64,000 bases of DNA from Leadbetterella sp964563435 (GTDB lineage: Bacteria; Bacteroidota; Bacteroidia; Cytophagales; Spirosomataceae). The number at the start of each line of letters is the position of its first letter. Position 1 is the stretch's first letter. Positions 8,378 to 17,047 of this stretch are shown one piece after another. A program made the position numbers and the translations under genes. The stretch spans positions 1 through 64,000 of the forward strand of contig CAZLXI010000015.1 of NCBI GenBank assembly GCA_964563435.1, written 5' to 3'. The notes under the pieces are model-generated. The model did no database searches and was not told where the DNA came from. It worked only from the letters and a program-made list of their open reading frames with translations.

Positions 8378-9136
8378 TCACTTCAATGAAAGATGATTAT
8401 AATCATTCAGCAGCTTCTTTAAAAATACGGGATTGGGCTCCTCTGAACTGATTTCCAGAAGTTCTTTTATTCGTTTTGCGAGCTTATCCAGGAGCTCTTC
8501 ATCATAATTCTTTTCCGATTTCTCCAGCAGGTTCTTCACCAGGGTCATGTCTTTATCCGAAAACCGGATCACCTCCGGGTAGGTCACCACGTAATTCTGG
8601 TTACTGTTCATATACGAATAAATGGTATCCTCTACCGTGGCGTACTCATCGCGCGTATTGACCACGTATGTACCGGCAGCCATGTCTCCGTACCGCTGCC
8701 GGTAGGGCGAACGCTCTATCCTGGCGATGCCCACCAACGGGCCGAAAGCCGTTAAAACTACCGTCCAGGAATTCAGAAAAGCCAGTAGTACCGTACTGTA
8801 AGCATCTACAAACAAAAACATCCACCGAACCAGGCATTGCGTCAGAGAGGGAGGGTTGCCGTCACTCCCCACCACCTTCACCCTCATGATCATCTTGCCC
8901 GGGGTTTGGCCGCGAAAAAGCCACTCCGTCAGGAACGAATAAAAGTAAAAGGGTAAAAGAAGAAAAAGGGCAGTGTAAGAAGACACATAATGCCCCACCT
9001 CAGCGAAAAACAACACATAAAAATAAGCCCCCTTAAACAGCCAGTCGAGTAAAAAAGCAAAATACCTTCGCCAGGTACCAGCCAGATGAATGCTCAATTC
9101 GACATTCAGGAAAGTAGGGATCTTCAATGTTTCCAT
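8378..9136 (-). CDS. RDD-family membrane protein
   Basis: A multi-pass membrane protein. The start is set at the ATG at 9136 (METLKIPTFL), 17 bases after a -7 box; the longer frame to 9298 would run back across that promoter into the divergent gene. The RDD domain occupies roughly residues 18-155: 'RRYFAFLLDWLFKG' (Arg and Asp of the family name), then 'GQTPGKMIMRVKVV' and 'LVRWMFLFVD'. A soluble, acidic alpha-helical tail of about 90 residues follows. It is divergent from the SpoIIM gene with only 55 bases between starts. RDD, SpoIIM, DUF4129, DUF4350, MoxR and DUF58 genes recur together in other phyla, so it probably works with them. Confidence 0.85.
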   Translation of the reverse strand: METLKIPTFLNVELSIHLAGTWRRYFAFLLDWLFKGAYFYVLFFAEVGHYVSSYTALFLLLPFYFYSFLTEWLFRGQTPGKMIMRVKVVGSDGNPPSLTQCLVRWMFLFVDAYSTVLLAFLNSWTVVLTAFGPLVGIARIERSPYRQRYGDMAAGTYVVNTRDEYATVEDTIYSYMNSNQNYVVTYPEVIRFSDKDMTLVKNLLEKSEKNYDEELLDKLAKRIKELLEISSEEPNPVFLKKLLNDYNHLSLK

Positions 9137-9153
9137 AACATCATACAATGCTG

Positions 9154-9161
9154 CAAAACTA
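9154..9161 (-). promoter_or_regulatory. -7 promoter box of the RDD gene
   Basis: Minus strand TAGTTTTG, an exact TAnnTTTG match, 17 bases before the RDD start. It is 12 bases from the opposite-facing box of the SpoIIM operon, so the two promoters cannot easily be occupied at once. Confidence 0.6.
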
Positions 9162-9173
9162 AAGGTATTTTTA

Positions 9174-9181
9174 TATCTTTG
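9174..9181 (+). promoter_or_regulatory. -7 promoter box of the SpoIIM-MoxR operon
   Basis: TATCTTTG, exact match, 10 bases before the ATG at 9192. It implies a very short leader. Confidence 0.6.
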
Positions 9182-9191
9182 AAAAAGTCTT

Positions 9192-10181
9192 ATGAGAGAA
9201 AGTACATTTATAGACCGTAACCGATCCAAGTGGAAAGAAATCGAGGATTTTAAAAAAACAGATCCCGGCGAAACAGCGTCTGATTTTGTGGAGATCATCA
9301 GCGACCTCTCTTATGCGCAAACCCGTTACCCGCACAGTAAGATCAACAGCTACCTGAATCACCTGGCTGTAAGCGCCTACCGATCGGTTTACCGGAATAA
9401 AAAACCACAACCCCTCCTCGAATTCTGGAAAACTACTTTCCCTTTGATCCTCGGGAAAAACAAAAAAGCCCTTGGGCTCGCGTCCGTCCTCTTTATCGCC
9501 TTTTGCATCCTGGGTGCGATTTGTGCCGAACTCGAACCCGAATTTGTGGAGTCGGTCATGGGCAGCGAATACATCGCCATGACCGAAGAGAACATCGCCA
9601 AAGGCGAGCCTTTCGGAGTATATGCCACAGAAAAGCCCTTGCGGATGTTCCTCAGCATTTTGGCCAATAACCTCTTTGTAGGATTAATGGTGTTCATTTC
9701 CGGGATATTTATGGGGATAGGTTCCGTTTACCATACCTTTCGGAACGCCATCATGGTAGGCAGCTTCTTTCATCTTTTCTTTCGGGCCGATCTGGGCTTA
9801 AATGCCCTGGTGATCGTAGGTCTGCACGGTACCCTGGAACTCATGAGCCTTGTCCTTGAATGTATGGCCGGCATGATCCTGGGCCTGAGCGCCCTGTTCC
9901 CCGGTACTTTAACCCGCCGGCAGGCGTTCCGGAAAGGCCTGAACCAGTCGGCGCTGATCTACATAGGCACCGTCCCGTTCACCTTCATAGCGGCGTTTAT
10001 AGAAAGTTACGTCACCCGTTATGGAAGCGACGGCCTGCGATCAGACAACCTCACGTTGACCGTCATGCTCGCCCTGGTCTTTGTGCTCAGCTGGGTGATC
10101 CTGATCTGGTACTTTTTTATCTACAGCAGTCGTGTGGCCCGCTCGGTCCCCGACCCGGAATATCGGAATAAACTATGGTAA
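9192..10181 (+). CDS. Stage II sporulation protein M (SpoIIM/DUF95) family membrane protein
   Basis: A 329-residue integral membrane protein. About 85 cytoplasmic residues come first. Membrane segments follow ('ALGLASVLFIAFCILGAICA', 'LFVGLMVFISGIFMGIGSVY', 'MAGMILGLSALFPG', 'ALIYIGTVPFTFIAAFIES', and one at the end). The SpoIIM signature 'VIVGLHGTLELMSLVLE', with the conserved H-G-x2-E, lies in the centre. In endospore formers SpoIIM acts in septal peptidoglycan remodelling during engulfment, but this organism does not sporulate, so the shared role must be more general. It leads an operon with DUF4129, DUF4350, MoxR and DUF58 genes. The next gene begins inside its final codons. Confidence 0.88.
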   Translation: MRESTFIDRNRSKWKEIEDFKKTDPGETASDFVEIISDLSYAQTRYPHSKINSYLNHLAVSAYRSVYRNKKPQPLLEFWKTTFPLILGKNKKALGLASVLFIAFCILGAICAELEPEFVESVMGSEYIAMTEENIAKGEPFGVYATEKPLRMFLSILANNLFVGLMVFISGIFMGIGSVYHTFRNAIMVGSFFHLFFRADLGLNALVIVGLHGTLELMSLVLECMAGMILGLSALFPGTLTRRQAFRKGLNQSALIYIGTVPFTFIAAFIESYVTRYGSDGLRSDNLTLTVMLALVFVLSWVILIWYFFIYSSRVARSVPDPEYRNKLW

Positions 10182-10828
10182 GAAAGATCCTTATCCTGCT
10201 GTTGATGCTCTCAGGACCGGCCTCTCTGGCGCAGGATCTGACGAATGATGCGGCCACACTAAAAAACAAGCGACGCGACCTCTGGTATGCTGACAGCAGC
10301 TTCACTCACACACAAAGCCCCGGAGGTATGGAAATGAGTAAAGTACAAAAAAGAACCGCCAGTCCGGAACTGCTGAAAAAAGTCATAGAAATCCTAAGCT
10401 ATATTACAGTTGGACTGATCCTGGCAGCGCTGGTCTATGCCTTTTACAATTTCACAAAAACTCCGAAACGTAGAAATGCCAAAACGCAGGAAACCGGGGA
10501 AGACAACATCGAAACCGCTGAAGGTCTCTACCAGGTAAACTTCGCCCCAAGAATAAGGGCAGCCGAAACCGACGGGAACTTCCGGCAGGCACTGCGTTAC
10601 CACTACCTGCGGCTGTTGCAGGAATTCTCAAAGCAGAGCCTCATCCGCTATGAAAAAAACAAAACCAACCAGCAATACACCGAAGAAATAAAAAACCATA
10701 AATGGGGGCCGGACTTCCGCCTGGCTACCCGTTACTATAACTTTGTATGGTATGGCGAGTACCCTTTAGACGAAGAAAGCTATCATCGGCTGGTCCCCCA
10801 CTTTAAAAAGATGCTTCCCCATGAATAA
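10175..10828 (+). CDS. DUF4129-type membrane protein
   Basis: 217 residues with an N-terminal signal (ending 'PASLAQ'), a short extracytoplasmic stretch, and one membrane span near residues 72-93 ('ILSYITVGLILAALVYAFYNF'). The C-terminal cytoplasmic domain matches DUF4129: 'GNFRQALRYHYLRLLQEF', 'TNQQYTEEI', and 'YNFVWYGEYPLDEESYHRL'. It overlaps the SpoIIM gene by seven bases and the DUF4350 gene by eight. The domain is unassigned but is regularly encoded beside MoxR/DUF58 pairs. Confidence 0.8.
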   Translation: MVRKILILLLMLSGPASLAQDLTNDAATLKNKRRDLWYADSSFTHTQSPGGMEMSKVQKRTASPELLKKVIEILSYITVGLILAALVYAFYNFTKTPKRRNAKTQETGEDNIETAEGLYQVNFAPRIRAAETDGNFRQALRYHYLRLLQEFSKQSLIRYEKNKTNQQYTEEIKNHKWGPDFRLATRYYNFVWYGEYPLDEESYHRLVPHFKKMLPHE

Positions 10829-12008
10829 ATGGTTTTTTGCGGTATTGGGCATTTTGCTGATGGCGGGGATCTATCTCGGTAATCGGATCCACCGTCAAAA
10901 GCATTTTAACCGGACCATCACTTACAGTCCCCGGACATTTAAGCCCTACGATACCCGCTTTTTCTTTCTTAGCCTGAAAAAGCATACACACCTTCGAAGA
11001 AATAACCGCGCCCCCGGAGGTAAACGCTTCACCGGAACCGCTAAGACCTATGTGGTATGCAGCCCGTACTTCCTGCCTGACGAGAGCGAAAAAAAAGAGA
11101 TACTGCGGTTTGTGGCCGATGGAAACCGCCTTCTCCTAAGCAGCTTTGAAATTGCCCCCCACTTTTTAAAGACGCTGGACATCACCGGTCGTTCTCTCAA
11201 AAAACCCGTTCAGGCTACAGACGACTCCCTGAAGGTCGTATGGAAAACCGGGGAATCCTGGGCCTATCCCGGTTCTGCCGCGGCCCCCGGCCTGATCCCG
11301 TCTATGGCGGACTCTCAGATCCTGGCCTTTGACCGCCGCGGTTTCCCTTCGCTCATCCGCATACCTTACGGCAGGGGTGGCATCTGGATCCAGATCCAGC
11401 CCATGGCGTTTTCCAACTACTTCCTTCTGCATAAAAATAACCATACCTACCTTGAGGCCGTACTGAAGGAGCTGGACATAGCGGGGACATCCGTGATCTG
11501 GGACGATTATTACCCTGCCCTGCAAAACGCTTCCGACCGTAATGCCCGCAATAAATCGGCCCCGCCCGAAGGCAAAAGCTTTTTTATGGACATGGTCAGA
11601 AAGCACCCGCCTTTGCAGTGGGCCGTCTTTACCTTTCTGGCCGGAGCGTTGCTCTTTATTCTCAACTACTCACGAAGGCTCAGGCAGCCCGTAGACCGGC
11701 TGCCCGATGTAAAAAACAATTCCATCGAATTTACCAGAGCTATTGCCGGCCTTTACCGGCACCGGAAAGACAGCACCGCCATTGCGCAGAAGATCCGTCT
11801 TCAGCTTCAGGACCACCTCTATAACGCACACCGGATTCCTGCACGCGACCTGACCCTCGAAAATGCAGATTCGATCAGCCGGAAAACCGGCAAGCCCTTA
11901 CCGGAGGTTGTCCGCCTGATCGAAACCCTTTCCCGGCTGCAGGAAAAAGTTTCTGACAGAACATTGACCGAATTTTACAGACTTGTTTATAAATTTATCT
12001 ACAAATGA
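10821..12008 (+). CDS. DUF4350-domain membrane protein
   Basis: 395 residues. It has an N-terminal membrane anchor, then an extracytoplasmic domain of about 210 residues containing 'YVVCSPYFLPDESEKKEIL' and 'FVADGNRLLLSS', the DUF4350 pattern that resembles a glutamine-amidotransferase-like Rossmann fold. A second membrane span follows near residue 265 ('WAVFTFLAGALLFILNYSRRL'). The cytoplasmic tail is alpha-helical. No catalytic cysteine is evident in the amidotransferase-like domain. It overlaps the genes on both sides, so it belongs to the same translationally coupled operon. Confidence 0.78.
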   Translation: MNKWFFAVLGILLMAGIYLGNRIHRQKHFNRTITYSPRTFKPYDTRFFFLSLKKHTHLRRNNRAPGGKRFTGTAKTYVVCSPYFLPDESEKKEILRFVADGNRLLLSSFEIAPHFLKTLDITGRSLKKPVQATDDSLKVVWKTGESWAYPGSAAAPGLIPSMADSQILAFDRRGFPSLIRIPYGRGGIWIQIQPMAFSNYFLLHKNNHTYLEAVLKELDIAGTSVIWDDYYPALQNASDRNARNKSAPPEGKSFFMDMVRKHPPLQWAVFTFLAGALLFILNYSRRLRQPVDRLPDVKNNSIEFTRAIAGLYRHRKDSTAIAQKIRLQLQDHLYNAHRIPARDLTLENADSISRKTGKPLPEVVRLIETLSRLQEKVSDRTLTEFYRLVYKFIYK

Positions 12009-12982
12009 CAGAACCGATATTCAATAACCGGCTGGAACTCACGGAGCTGAACGAGGCCGTCGGGAAAATCAAGGCGGAAGTGGGGAAAGTGATCGTTGGA
12101 CAGGAGCAAAATGTGGAGCTGCTGCTGGTCTGCCTGCTGTGTCACGGCCACGCCCTCCTGGAAGGCGTACCCGGTGTGGCTAAAACCCTCACGGCCAAGC
12201 TGCTTTCGAAAACCGTTAACGGCTCTTTCAAGCGCCTCCAATTCACCCCGGATCTCATGCCTTCCGACATCCTGGGTACTTCCGTCTTCAATCCGAAAAC
12301 CCTGGAGTTCGAGTATAAGCCCGGCCCGGTTTTTTGTAACCTCATTCTCATCGATGAGATCAACCGTTCACCGGCCAAAACCCAGGCCGCGCTTTTCGAA
12401 CTGATGGAAGAACGGCAGATCACCATAGACGGCAACACCTATTCTATGCCGGACCCTTTCGTGGTCATCGCCACCCAGAACCCCGTAGAGCAGGAGGGCA
12501 CTTACCGCCTGCCCGAGGCCCAGCTCGACCGATTTCTTATGAAAATACAGGTAGGTTACCCCGGCCGCGACGAAGAGCTGGATCTTCTGCGCCGGTTCAA
12601 TTCCCATCTTCAGGCCGACCTCTCCGGCACGGTAGTCCCCGTCATATCCACCGAAAGGCTGGCCCGGCTGCGGGAGCTGGTCCACCAGGTTCTTTTTGAA
12701 GATCATCTCCTGAAATTCATTGCCGAACTCATCCACGCTACCCGTAATCACAAAATGATCGAACTGGGAGCTTCCCCGCGGGCATCGCTGGCCCTGATGA
12801 ATGCAGCCAAAGCCATGGCCGCCATTTCGGGCCGCGACTTTGTCATACCGGAAGATATCAAAGCGGTGGTCATGCCCGTGCTGCGCCACCGGATCGTGCT
12901 CACGCCCGAAGCGGAAATGGAAGGAATTACCGAAGAAGAAGTGCTCAACAGCCTGTTTGCAGGCATTGAAGTTCCCCGATAA
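12005..12982 (+). CDS. MoxR-type AAA+ ATPase
   Basis: A 325-residue AAA+ ATPase of the MoxR class, chaperone-like enzymes that usually act on a von Willebrand A-type partner, here the next gene. Walker A is 'GVPGVAKT' (residues 54-61) and Walker B 'LILIDEIN' with D117 and E118. Sensor 1 'VVIATQNPVEQEGTYRLPEAQLDRF' (given in part: asparagine after ATQ) and the C-terminal lid 'GASPRASLALMNAAKA' are typical. It overlaps the DUF4350 gene by four bases and shares one base with the DUF58 gene. Confidence 0.93.
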   Translation: MTEPIFNNRLELTELNEAVGKIKAEVGKVIVGQEQNVELLLVCLLCHGHALLEGVPGVAKTLTAKLLSKTVNGSFKRLQFTPDLMPSDILGTSVFNPKTLEFEYKPGPVFCNLILIDEINRSPAKTQAALFELMEERQITIDGNTYSMPDPFVVIATQNPVEQEGTYRLPEAQLDRFLMKIQVGYPGRDEELDLLRRFNSHLQADLSGTVVPVISTERLARLRELVHQVLFEDHLLKFIAELIHATRNHKMIELGASPRASLALMNAAKAMAAISGRDFVIPEDIKAVVMPVLRHRIVLTPEAEMEGITEEEVLNSLFAGIEVPR

Positions 12983-14301
12983 TGCTGAGGCGAGTTTACC
13001 TGACCCATACTACCTTCTACCTCCTGGGCGTGGCTGCTATGCTGTTCGTCTTCGGACTGCTGTCGGGCGTCTCCTACCGCCTGGGGTTGGGAGTATTGGT
13101 GACGGTGATAATTCTCATTATCCGGGATGTTTTTCTCCTGTTTATTGCAGGATCATATGTCGGGTTTACCCGGAAAGTGCCCAAAAAACTAAGCCACGGT
13201 GACCCTAACCCTGTGACGGTCGAATTGCAGAACGGGAGCTCCATACGCCTGCGGGTAAAATTCATTGAGAACCTTCCGTATCAATTACAGGTCTTCGACT
13301 TTGAAAAAAAATACCGGCTGACTCCCGGCCAAACCCTCAGAACAGCCTATAAAGTGACTCCTGTTTTACGCGGGGAGTATACCTGGGGGCCGGCCGTATT
13401 GCTTATCCGGCCGGAATACGGCGGGCTGCTTGCCCGGAAAGAAGAATTTTACGATGAGCAAACCGCTTCCTGCTATCCTTCATTTATCCAATTCTCCGAT
13501 ACACGGCTCAGGACACAGGCAGAAAGCTCCTCAAAAAACGATATCCGCAAGATCGGTCAGAGCCTTGAATTCGAGCAGATCAAAGAATACGCCCCCGGCG
13601 ATGACCACCGGCACATCAACTGGAAAGCCACCGCCAGGAAGGGTCAGCTTATGCTCAACCGTTACCAGGATGAACGAAGCCAGGATATCTACTGCGCCAT
13701 AGACATGGGCCGAACCATGAAAATGCCCTTTCACGGCCGTACCCTGCTGGATTATGCGATCAACGCGGCCCTGGCCCTCACCAAAACGGTCATTGCCACC
13801 CACGATAAAGCGGGGATCCTGGCCTTCGCCCACCAGAAAAGCGAATTCCTCCCGCCGGCAAAAGACTGGCGGCAGTTCGGTAAGATAAACGAGTTCCTCT
13901 ACAGACTGGAAACCGGCTTCCTGGAGTCCGACTTTGAGCACCTCTACAAATTTATCCGCGCCAACATCCGCCGCCGGAGCCTGGTTGTGCTGTTCACTAA
14001 CTTCGATTCCGAAAATGCTTTAAAGCGTAACTTTCGTTATATAAAAGATATCGCCCGGCATCACCTGCTGGTGGTGGTTTTCTTTGAAGATTCCCAGGCA
14101 CGGGAACTGGTGGAGACCGAAGCCCCTGACACCCCCGCCATCTATGAAAGGGCAGTAGGTTTTGATAAGATATACACAGGCCGGATGCTGGCGCGTGAAT
14201 TGCGCAAGGCCGGGATCCGGACCGTCCTGAGCCCGCCTGAAAAACTGGGCATACATGTTATCAATGAATACCTCGGCATAAAAAAACAACAGATCCTATG
14301 A
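12982..14301 (+). CDS. DUF58 (vWA-like) protein, MoxR partner
   Basis: 439 residues. Two N-terminal membrane spans (about 8-52), then an extracytoplasmic beta-rich domain, and then the DUF58 core 'KEYAPGDDHRHINWKATAR' near residues 207-225. A vWA-like fold follows: 'YCAIDMGRTM' replaces the DxSxS metal site with D-x-G-x-T, so metal binding may be weak. Proteins of this type pair with MoxR ATPases in assembly or regulation of membrane or envelope complexes. The stop overlaps the next in-frame ATG (ATGA). Confidence 0.88.
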   Translation: MLRRVYLTHTTFYLLGVAAMLFVFGLLSGVSYRLGLGVLVTVIILIIRDVFLLFIAGSYVGFTRKVPKKLSHGDPNPVTVELQNGSSIRLRVKFIENLPYQLQVFDFEKKYRLTPGQTLRTAYKVTPVLRGEYTWGPAVLLIRPEYGGLLARKEEFYDEQTASCYPSFIQFSDTRLRTQAESSSKNDIRKIGQSLEFEQIKEYAPGDDHRHINWKATARKGQLMLNRYQDERSQDIYCAIDMGRTMKMPFHGRTLLDYAINAALALTKTVIATHDKAGILAFAHQKSEFLPPAKDWRQFGKINEFLYRLETGFLESDFEHLYKFIRANIRRRSLVVLFTNFDSENALKRNFRYIKDIARHHLLVVVFFEDSQARELVETEAPDTPAIYERAVGFDKIYTGRMLARELRKAGIRTVLSPPEKLGIHVINEYLGIKKQQIL

Positions 14302-14311
14302 GCAAAATCGG

Positions 14312-14319
14312 TAAATTTG
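14312..14319 (+). promoter_or_regulatory. -7 promoter box of the exported YD-like protein
   Basis: TAAATTTG, exact match, ending 18 bases before the ATG at 14337. It lies inside the longer frame that starts at 14298, which favours the internal start. Confidence 0.5.
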
Positions 14320-14336
14320 TACAAAAACAGATCAGT

Positions 14337-15194
14337 ATGGCAATAAAAACTCTTGCTTTCCTCCTTATCACCACATTTACTTTCGCTCAAACACCCATGG
14401 GTATCGATACCCTCATAAAGGCCCATAATATCAAAACCCGTACACAACTCACCTGTGACGCCAACGGGGAAAACTGCAAACCCCACATCATCTCCCGCTA
14501 TGACAGCACGGGCTGTCTGATCTTAAAAGAAACTTTTGCGGGCGACAGCCTGGCAGAAACCAACCGCTACGAATACAATACCGCCCGGCTGGCCCATTCG
14601 GTGTACACGGCCTACGGTAACGGCACTGAGTTCCTGAACATCCGGTACATTTACGATGCCAAAAATAACCTGATCAGTTTCCAGAGCTGCTACCCCGGCG
14701 GAAAATGCGAGCCTTTTGAAAAATACCGGTACCGCCCTGACGGTAAACTGCTCTCCAGAACCCGTTACCGCGATGGCAAGTACTTTTACGAATACCAGCA
14801 CAAATACAATAAGCTGGGCAATAATACCGAGATACTTATCCTCTCCAATGACTCCGACTCCGGAGAAAGGGAAGTAAAGACCTACGACAGCAGAAACCTC
14901 CACATCCACTCCAAATGGATAGATTACCGGGGTGAAGAGATAGACAATGCGGAATATACCTATGATGAAGACGGCCGGCTGCTGAAAAATGAATGGATCG
15001 GGGGGCTTACCACCAAGAAATTATACGAGTACGACAGCCTTGGTAACAACATCAGATATACTTCTGTTAATTATAACGGCCAGGTCGATGACCTCCGCCT
15101 GATGACCTATGACGACCGCCTGATCACCACGCGCATTCAGTACGAAAAGGGAAAAATAGTAAATTACTGGAAGTTTGAATACGAGAAGTGGTAA
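14337..15194 (+). CDS. Exported repeat protein with YD/RHS-like beta repeats
   Basis: 285 residues if started at 14337, which gives a clean signal peptide (MAIKTLAFLLITTFTFAQ). A start at 14298 would couple to the DUF58 stop but puts 13 polar residues before the signal. The mature protein has about eight short beta-strand repeats of the form 'YxYDxxGRL' (for example 'RYIYDAKNNLISF', 'EYTYDEDGRLLKNEW', 'YEYDSLGNNIRY'), like the sugar-binding YD repeats of RHS proteins but in a small secreted protein. It contains three disulfide-capable cysteine pairs early on. Function unknown. It is convergent with RNase G with only three bases between stops. Confidence 0.65.
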   Translation: MAIKTLAFLLITTFTFAQTPMGIDTLIKAHNIKTRTQLTCDANGENCKPHIISRYDSTGCLILKETFAGDSLAETNRYEYNTARLAHSVYTAYGNGTEFLNIRYIYDAKNNLISFQSCYPGGKCEPFEKYRYRPDGKLLSRTRYRDGKYFYEYQHKYNKLGNNTEILILSNDSDSGEREVKTYDSRNLHIHSKWIDYRGEEIDNAEYTYDEDGRLLKNEWIGGLTTKKLYEYDSLGNNIRYTSVNYNGQVDDLRLMTYDDRLITTRIQYEKGKIVNYWKFEYEKW

Positions 15195-15197
15195 GCG

Positions 15198-16754
15198 TCA
15201 GCTATGCAGCTCGAACTCCTCGCCATTCCTGTCCAGGAAATGATACTCCATCAGCCCTAAGGTGGAATCCTTAACCAGGTTGACCCATTTCTTGTATTTG
15301 AAGTACCACCGGATCTGCCGGGAGATCAGGCCTTCTTTATAATAAGCGAAAACAAAAGGGTGCACCATAATGCTCACCTTGGTCTCATTCTGCTTCAGAA
15401 GAAGGTGCTCCAGGTGGTTTTCGATCTGGTCGGTCACGGAAATGCTGGCCTGGATGGTGCCTGTACCGCCACAGGTAGGGCAGGTCTCGCGGGTATCCAC
15501 GCTGATTTCCGGCCTTACGCGCTGACGGGTGATCTGCGAAAGACCGAATTTGGAGATCGGCAGTATGGTGTACTTCGAACGGTCGCCTTTCATTTCATCA
15601 CGAAGAACCTCATGCACTGCCTTCTTATTCTCCACCTTCTTCATATCAATGAAGTCCACCACCACTATGCCGCCCATATCCCTTAAACGGAGCTGGCGCG
15701 CGATCTCCGCGGCGGCTTCTTTGTTCACATTCAAAGCGGTGGCTTCCTGGTTAGGCTCTGAGCTGGCCTTATTGCCGCTGTTCACATCAATAACGTGCAG
15801 CGCCTCTGTATGCTCGATCACCAGATAACCGCCACTGGGCAGAGTAACTGTTCTTCCGAACAGCGACTTGAGCTGTTTCTCAATACCGTAATGTTCGAAT
15901 ACCTTGTTCTTGCCCTGGTGCAGCTTCAGGATCTTTTCCTTCTGCGGGGCAATGGAATGAAGCAGGCTCTTGATCTTATCAAATGACTCCCGGGTATCCA
16001 CCACTATGGAGTCGAAATCATCATTGAGCATATCCCTCAGAATAGAGGCCGCCCGGTCCATTTCAGACACCACGCGGTCACGTGGCATGGCATTTCTCAA
16101 TGCCCGGACGCCGCTTTCCCACTTCTCAATGCAATGTTCCAGGTCACGCCGCAAATCTTCCACATCCATATTCTCCGCCACCGTACGCACGATCACCCCG
16201 AAATTCTCGGGTTTCACAGACGACATCAGTTTGTGCAGGCGCTGACGCTCCTGCTTGCTGGTGATCTTCTTCGATATATTAATGGAGTTACTGAACGGCA
16301 CCAGCACAATATACCTTCCGGCAATAGAAATATCGCAGGAAAGCCGCGGTCCTTTAGAAGAAATGGGTTCCTTTACTACCTGGGCCAGGATAGGCATATT
16401 CTTACTCAGAACATCACTGATCTTCCCCTGCTTTTCAATATGGGGCTCCATCTTGAAACCTTTCAAACGGGGGCTGACCGGACGTTTGGCAATGATATCC
16501 TTCGTAAACTTAATCAGCGACAGGATATTGGGGCTCAGATCATGATAATGCAGGAAAGCATCCTTTTCATGACCTATATCAATAAACGCTGCATTATTTC
16601 CGGAAACCACTTTTTTGACCGTACCGAAATAAATATCACCTACCGCAAAATGATGCTCGGTCTCATCAACATGATACTCAATAAGCCGCTTATTACGGAC
16701 TAATGCTATTCTGTCTCCCTTAGGGGTGGCGGATATGTATAACTCGTTACTCAA
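15198..16754 (-). CDS. rng: Ribonuclease G (RNase E/G family)
   Basis: Endoribonuclease that matures 16S rRNA and decays mRNA; in Bacteroidota it is the main RNase E/G enzyme. 518 residues fit the short, catalytic-core form. An S1 domain lies near residues 40-150. The DNase I-like catalytic region has 'LHVIDVNSGNK' and 'GGIVVVDFIDM' with the metal-binding aspartates. The zinc-link motif 'CPTCGGTG' lies near 430. The leader on the minus strand holds a 10-base direct repeat (TAGTATCTTT twice, 20 bases apart) close to the start. No extended RNA-degradosome tail is present. Confidence 0.95.
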   Translation of the reverse strand: MSNELYISATPKGDRIALVRNKRLIEYHVDETEHHFAVGDIYFGTVKKVVSGNNAAFIDIGHEKDAFLHYHDLSPNILSLIKFTKDIIAKRPVSPRLKGFKMEPHIEKQGKISDVLSKNMPILAQVVKEPISSKGPRLSCDISIAGRYIVLVPFSNSINISKKITSKQERQRLHKLMSSVKPENFGVIVRTVAENMDVEDLRRDLEHCIEKWESGVRALRNAMPRDRVVSEMDRAASILRDMLNDDFDSIVVDTRESFDKIKSLLHSIAPQKEKILKLHQGKNKVFEHYGIEKQLKSLFGRTVTLPSGGYLVIEHTEALHVIDVNSGNKASSEPNQEATALNVNKEAAAEIARQLRLRDMGGIVVVDFIDMKKVENKKAVHEVLRDEMKGDRSKYTILPISKFGLSQITRQRVRPEISVDTRETCPTCGGTGTIQASISVTDQIENHLEHLLLKQNETKVSIMVHPFVFAYYKEGLISRQIRWYFKYKKWVNLVKDSTLGLMEYHFLDRNGEEFELHS

Positions 16755-16836
16755 GTTTTATAGAAAGGAACGGGGACTATAAAAGTAAAGATACTACTAT
16801 CTGGAAATAAAAAGATACTAGTATTCGAAATTTTAA

Positions 16837-16868
16837 CAAAAAAAGTAAGCAGTTTTAAACTGCTTACC
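16837..16868 (-). terminator. Rho-independent terminator of the COX24-like gene
   Basis: Minus-strand hairpin with an 11-base perfect stem (GTAAGCAGTTT and its complement, one-base loop; 16845-16867) followed by seven T. It separates the mini ribosomal protein gene from rng. Confidence 0.85.
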
Positions 16869-16904
16869 TCCTACTGCTATTGTAGTATATACCTTAAGAA
16901 CTGA

Positions 16905-16994
16905 TTATTTCTTCTTATGACGGTTCTTTCTCAGACGCTTCTTTCTTTTGTGAGTAGCCATCTTATGTCTTTTTCTTTTCTTTCCGCAAGGCAT
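16905..16994 (-). CDS. COX24/AURKAIP1-domain mini ribosomal protein (29 aa)
   Basis: A 29-residue, extremely basic protein beginning 'MPCGKKRKRHKMATHKR' and ending 'NRHKKK'. This is the Bacteroidota protein annotated with the AURKAIP1/COX24 domain, related to mitochondrial mS38 and to small 30S proteins of the bS22 kind. Almost half the residues are Lys or Arg. It has its own promoter (17035-17042) with a roughly 35-base leader, and its own strong terminator, so it is a separate, probably highly expressed unit. Too short for most gene finders. Confidence 0.85.
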   Translation of the reverse strand: MPCGKKRKRHKMATHKRKKRLRKNRHKKK

Positions 16995-17034
16995 AATATT
17001 AATATTTTAAATGTCTCAAATCTTTTTGGGACTG

Positions 17035-17042
17035 CAAAAGTA
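17035..17042 (-). promoter_or_regulatory. -7 promoter box of the COX24-like gene
   Basis: Minus strand TACTTTTG, exact match, 41 bases before the ATG at 16994. Confidence 0.6.
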
Positions 17043-17047
17043 ATAAT

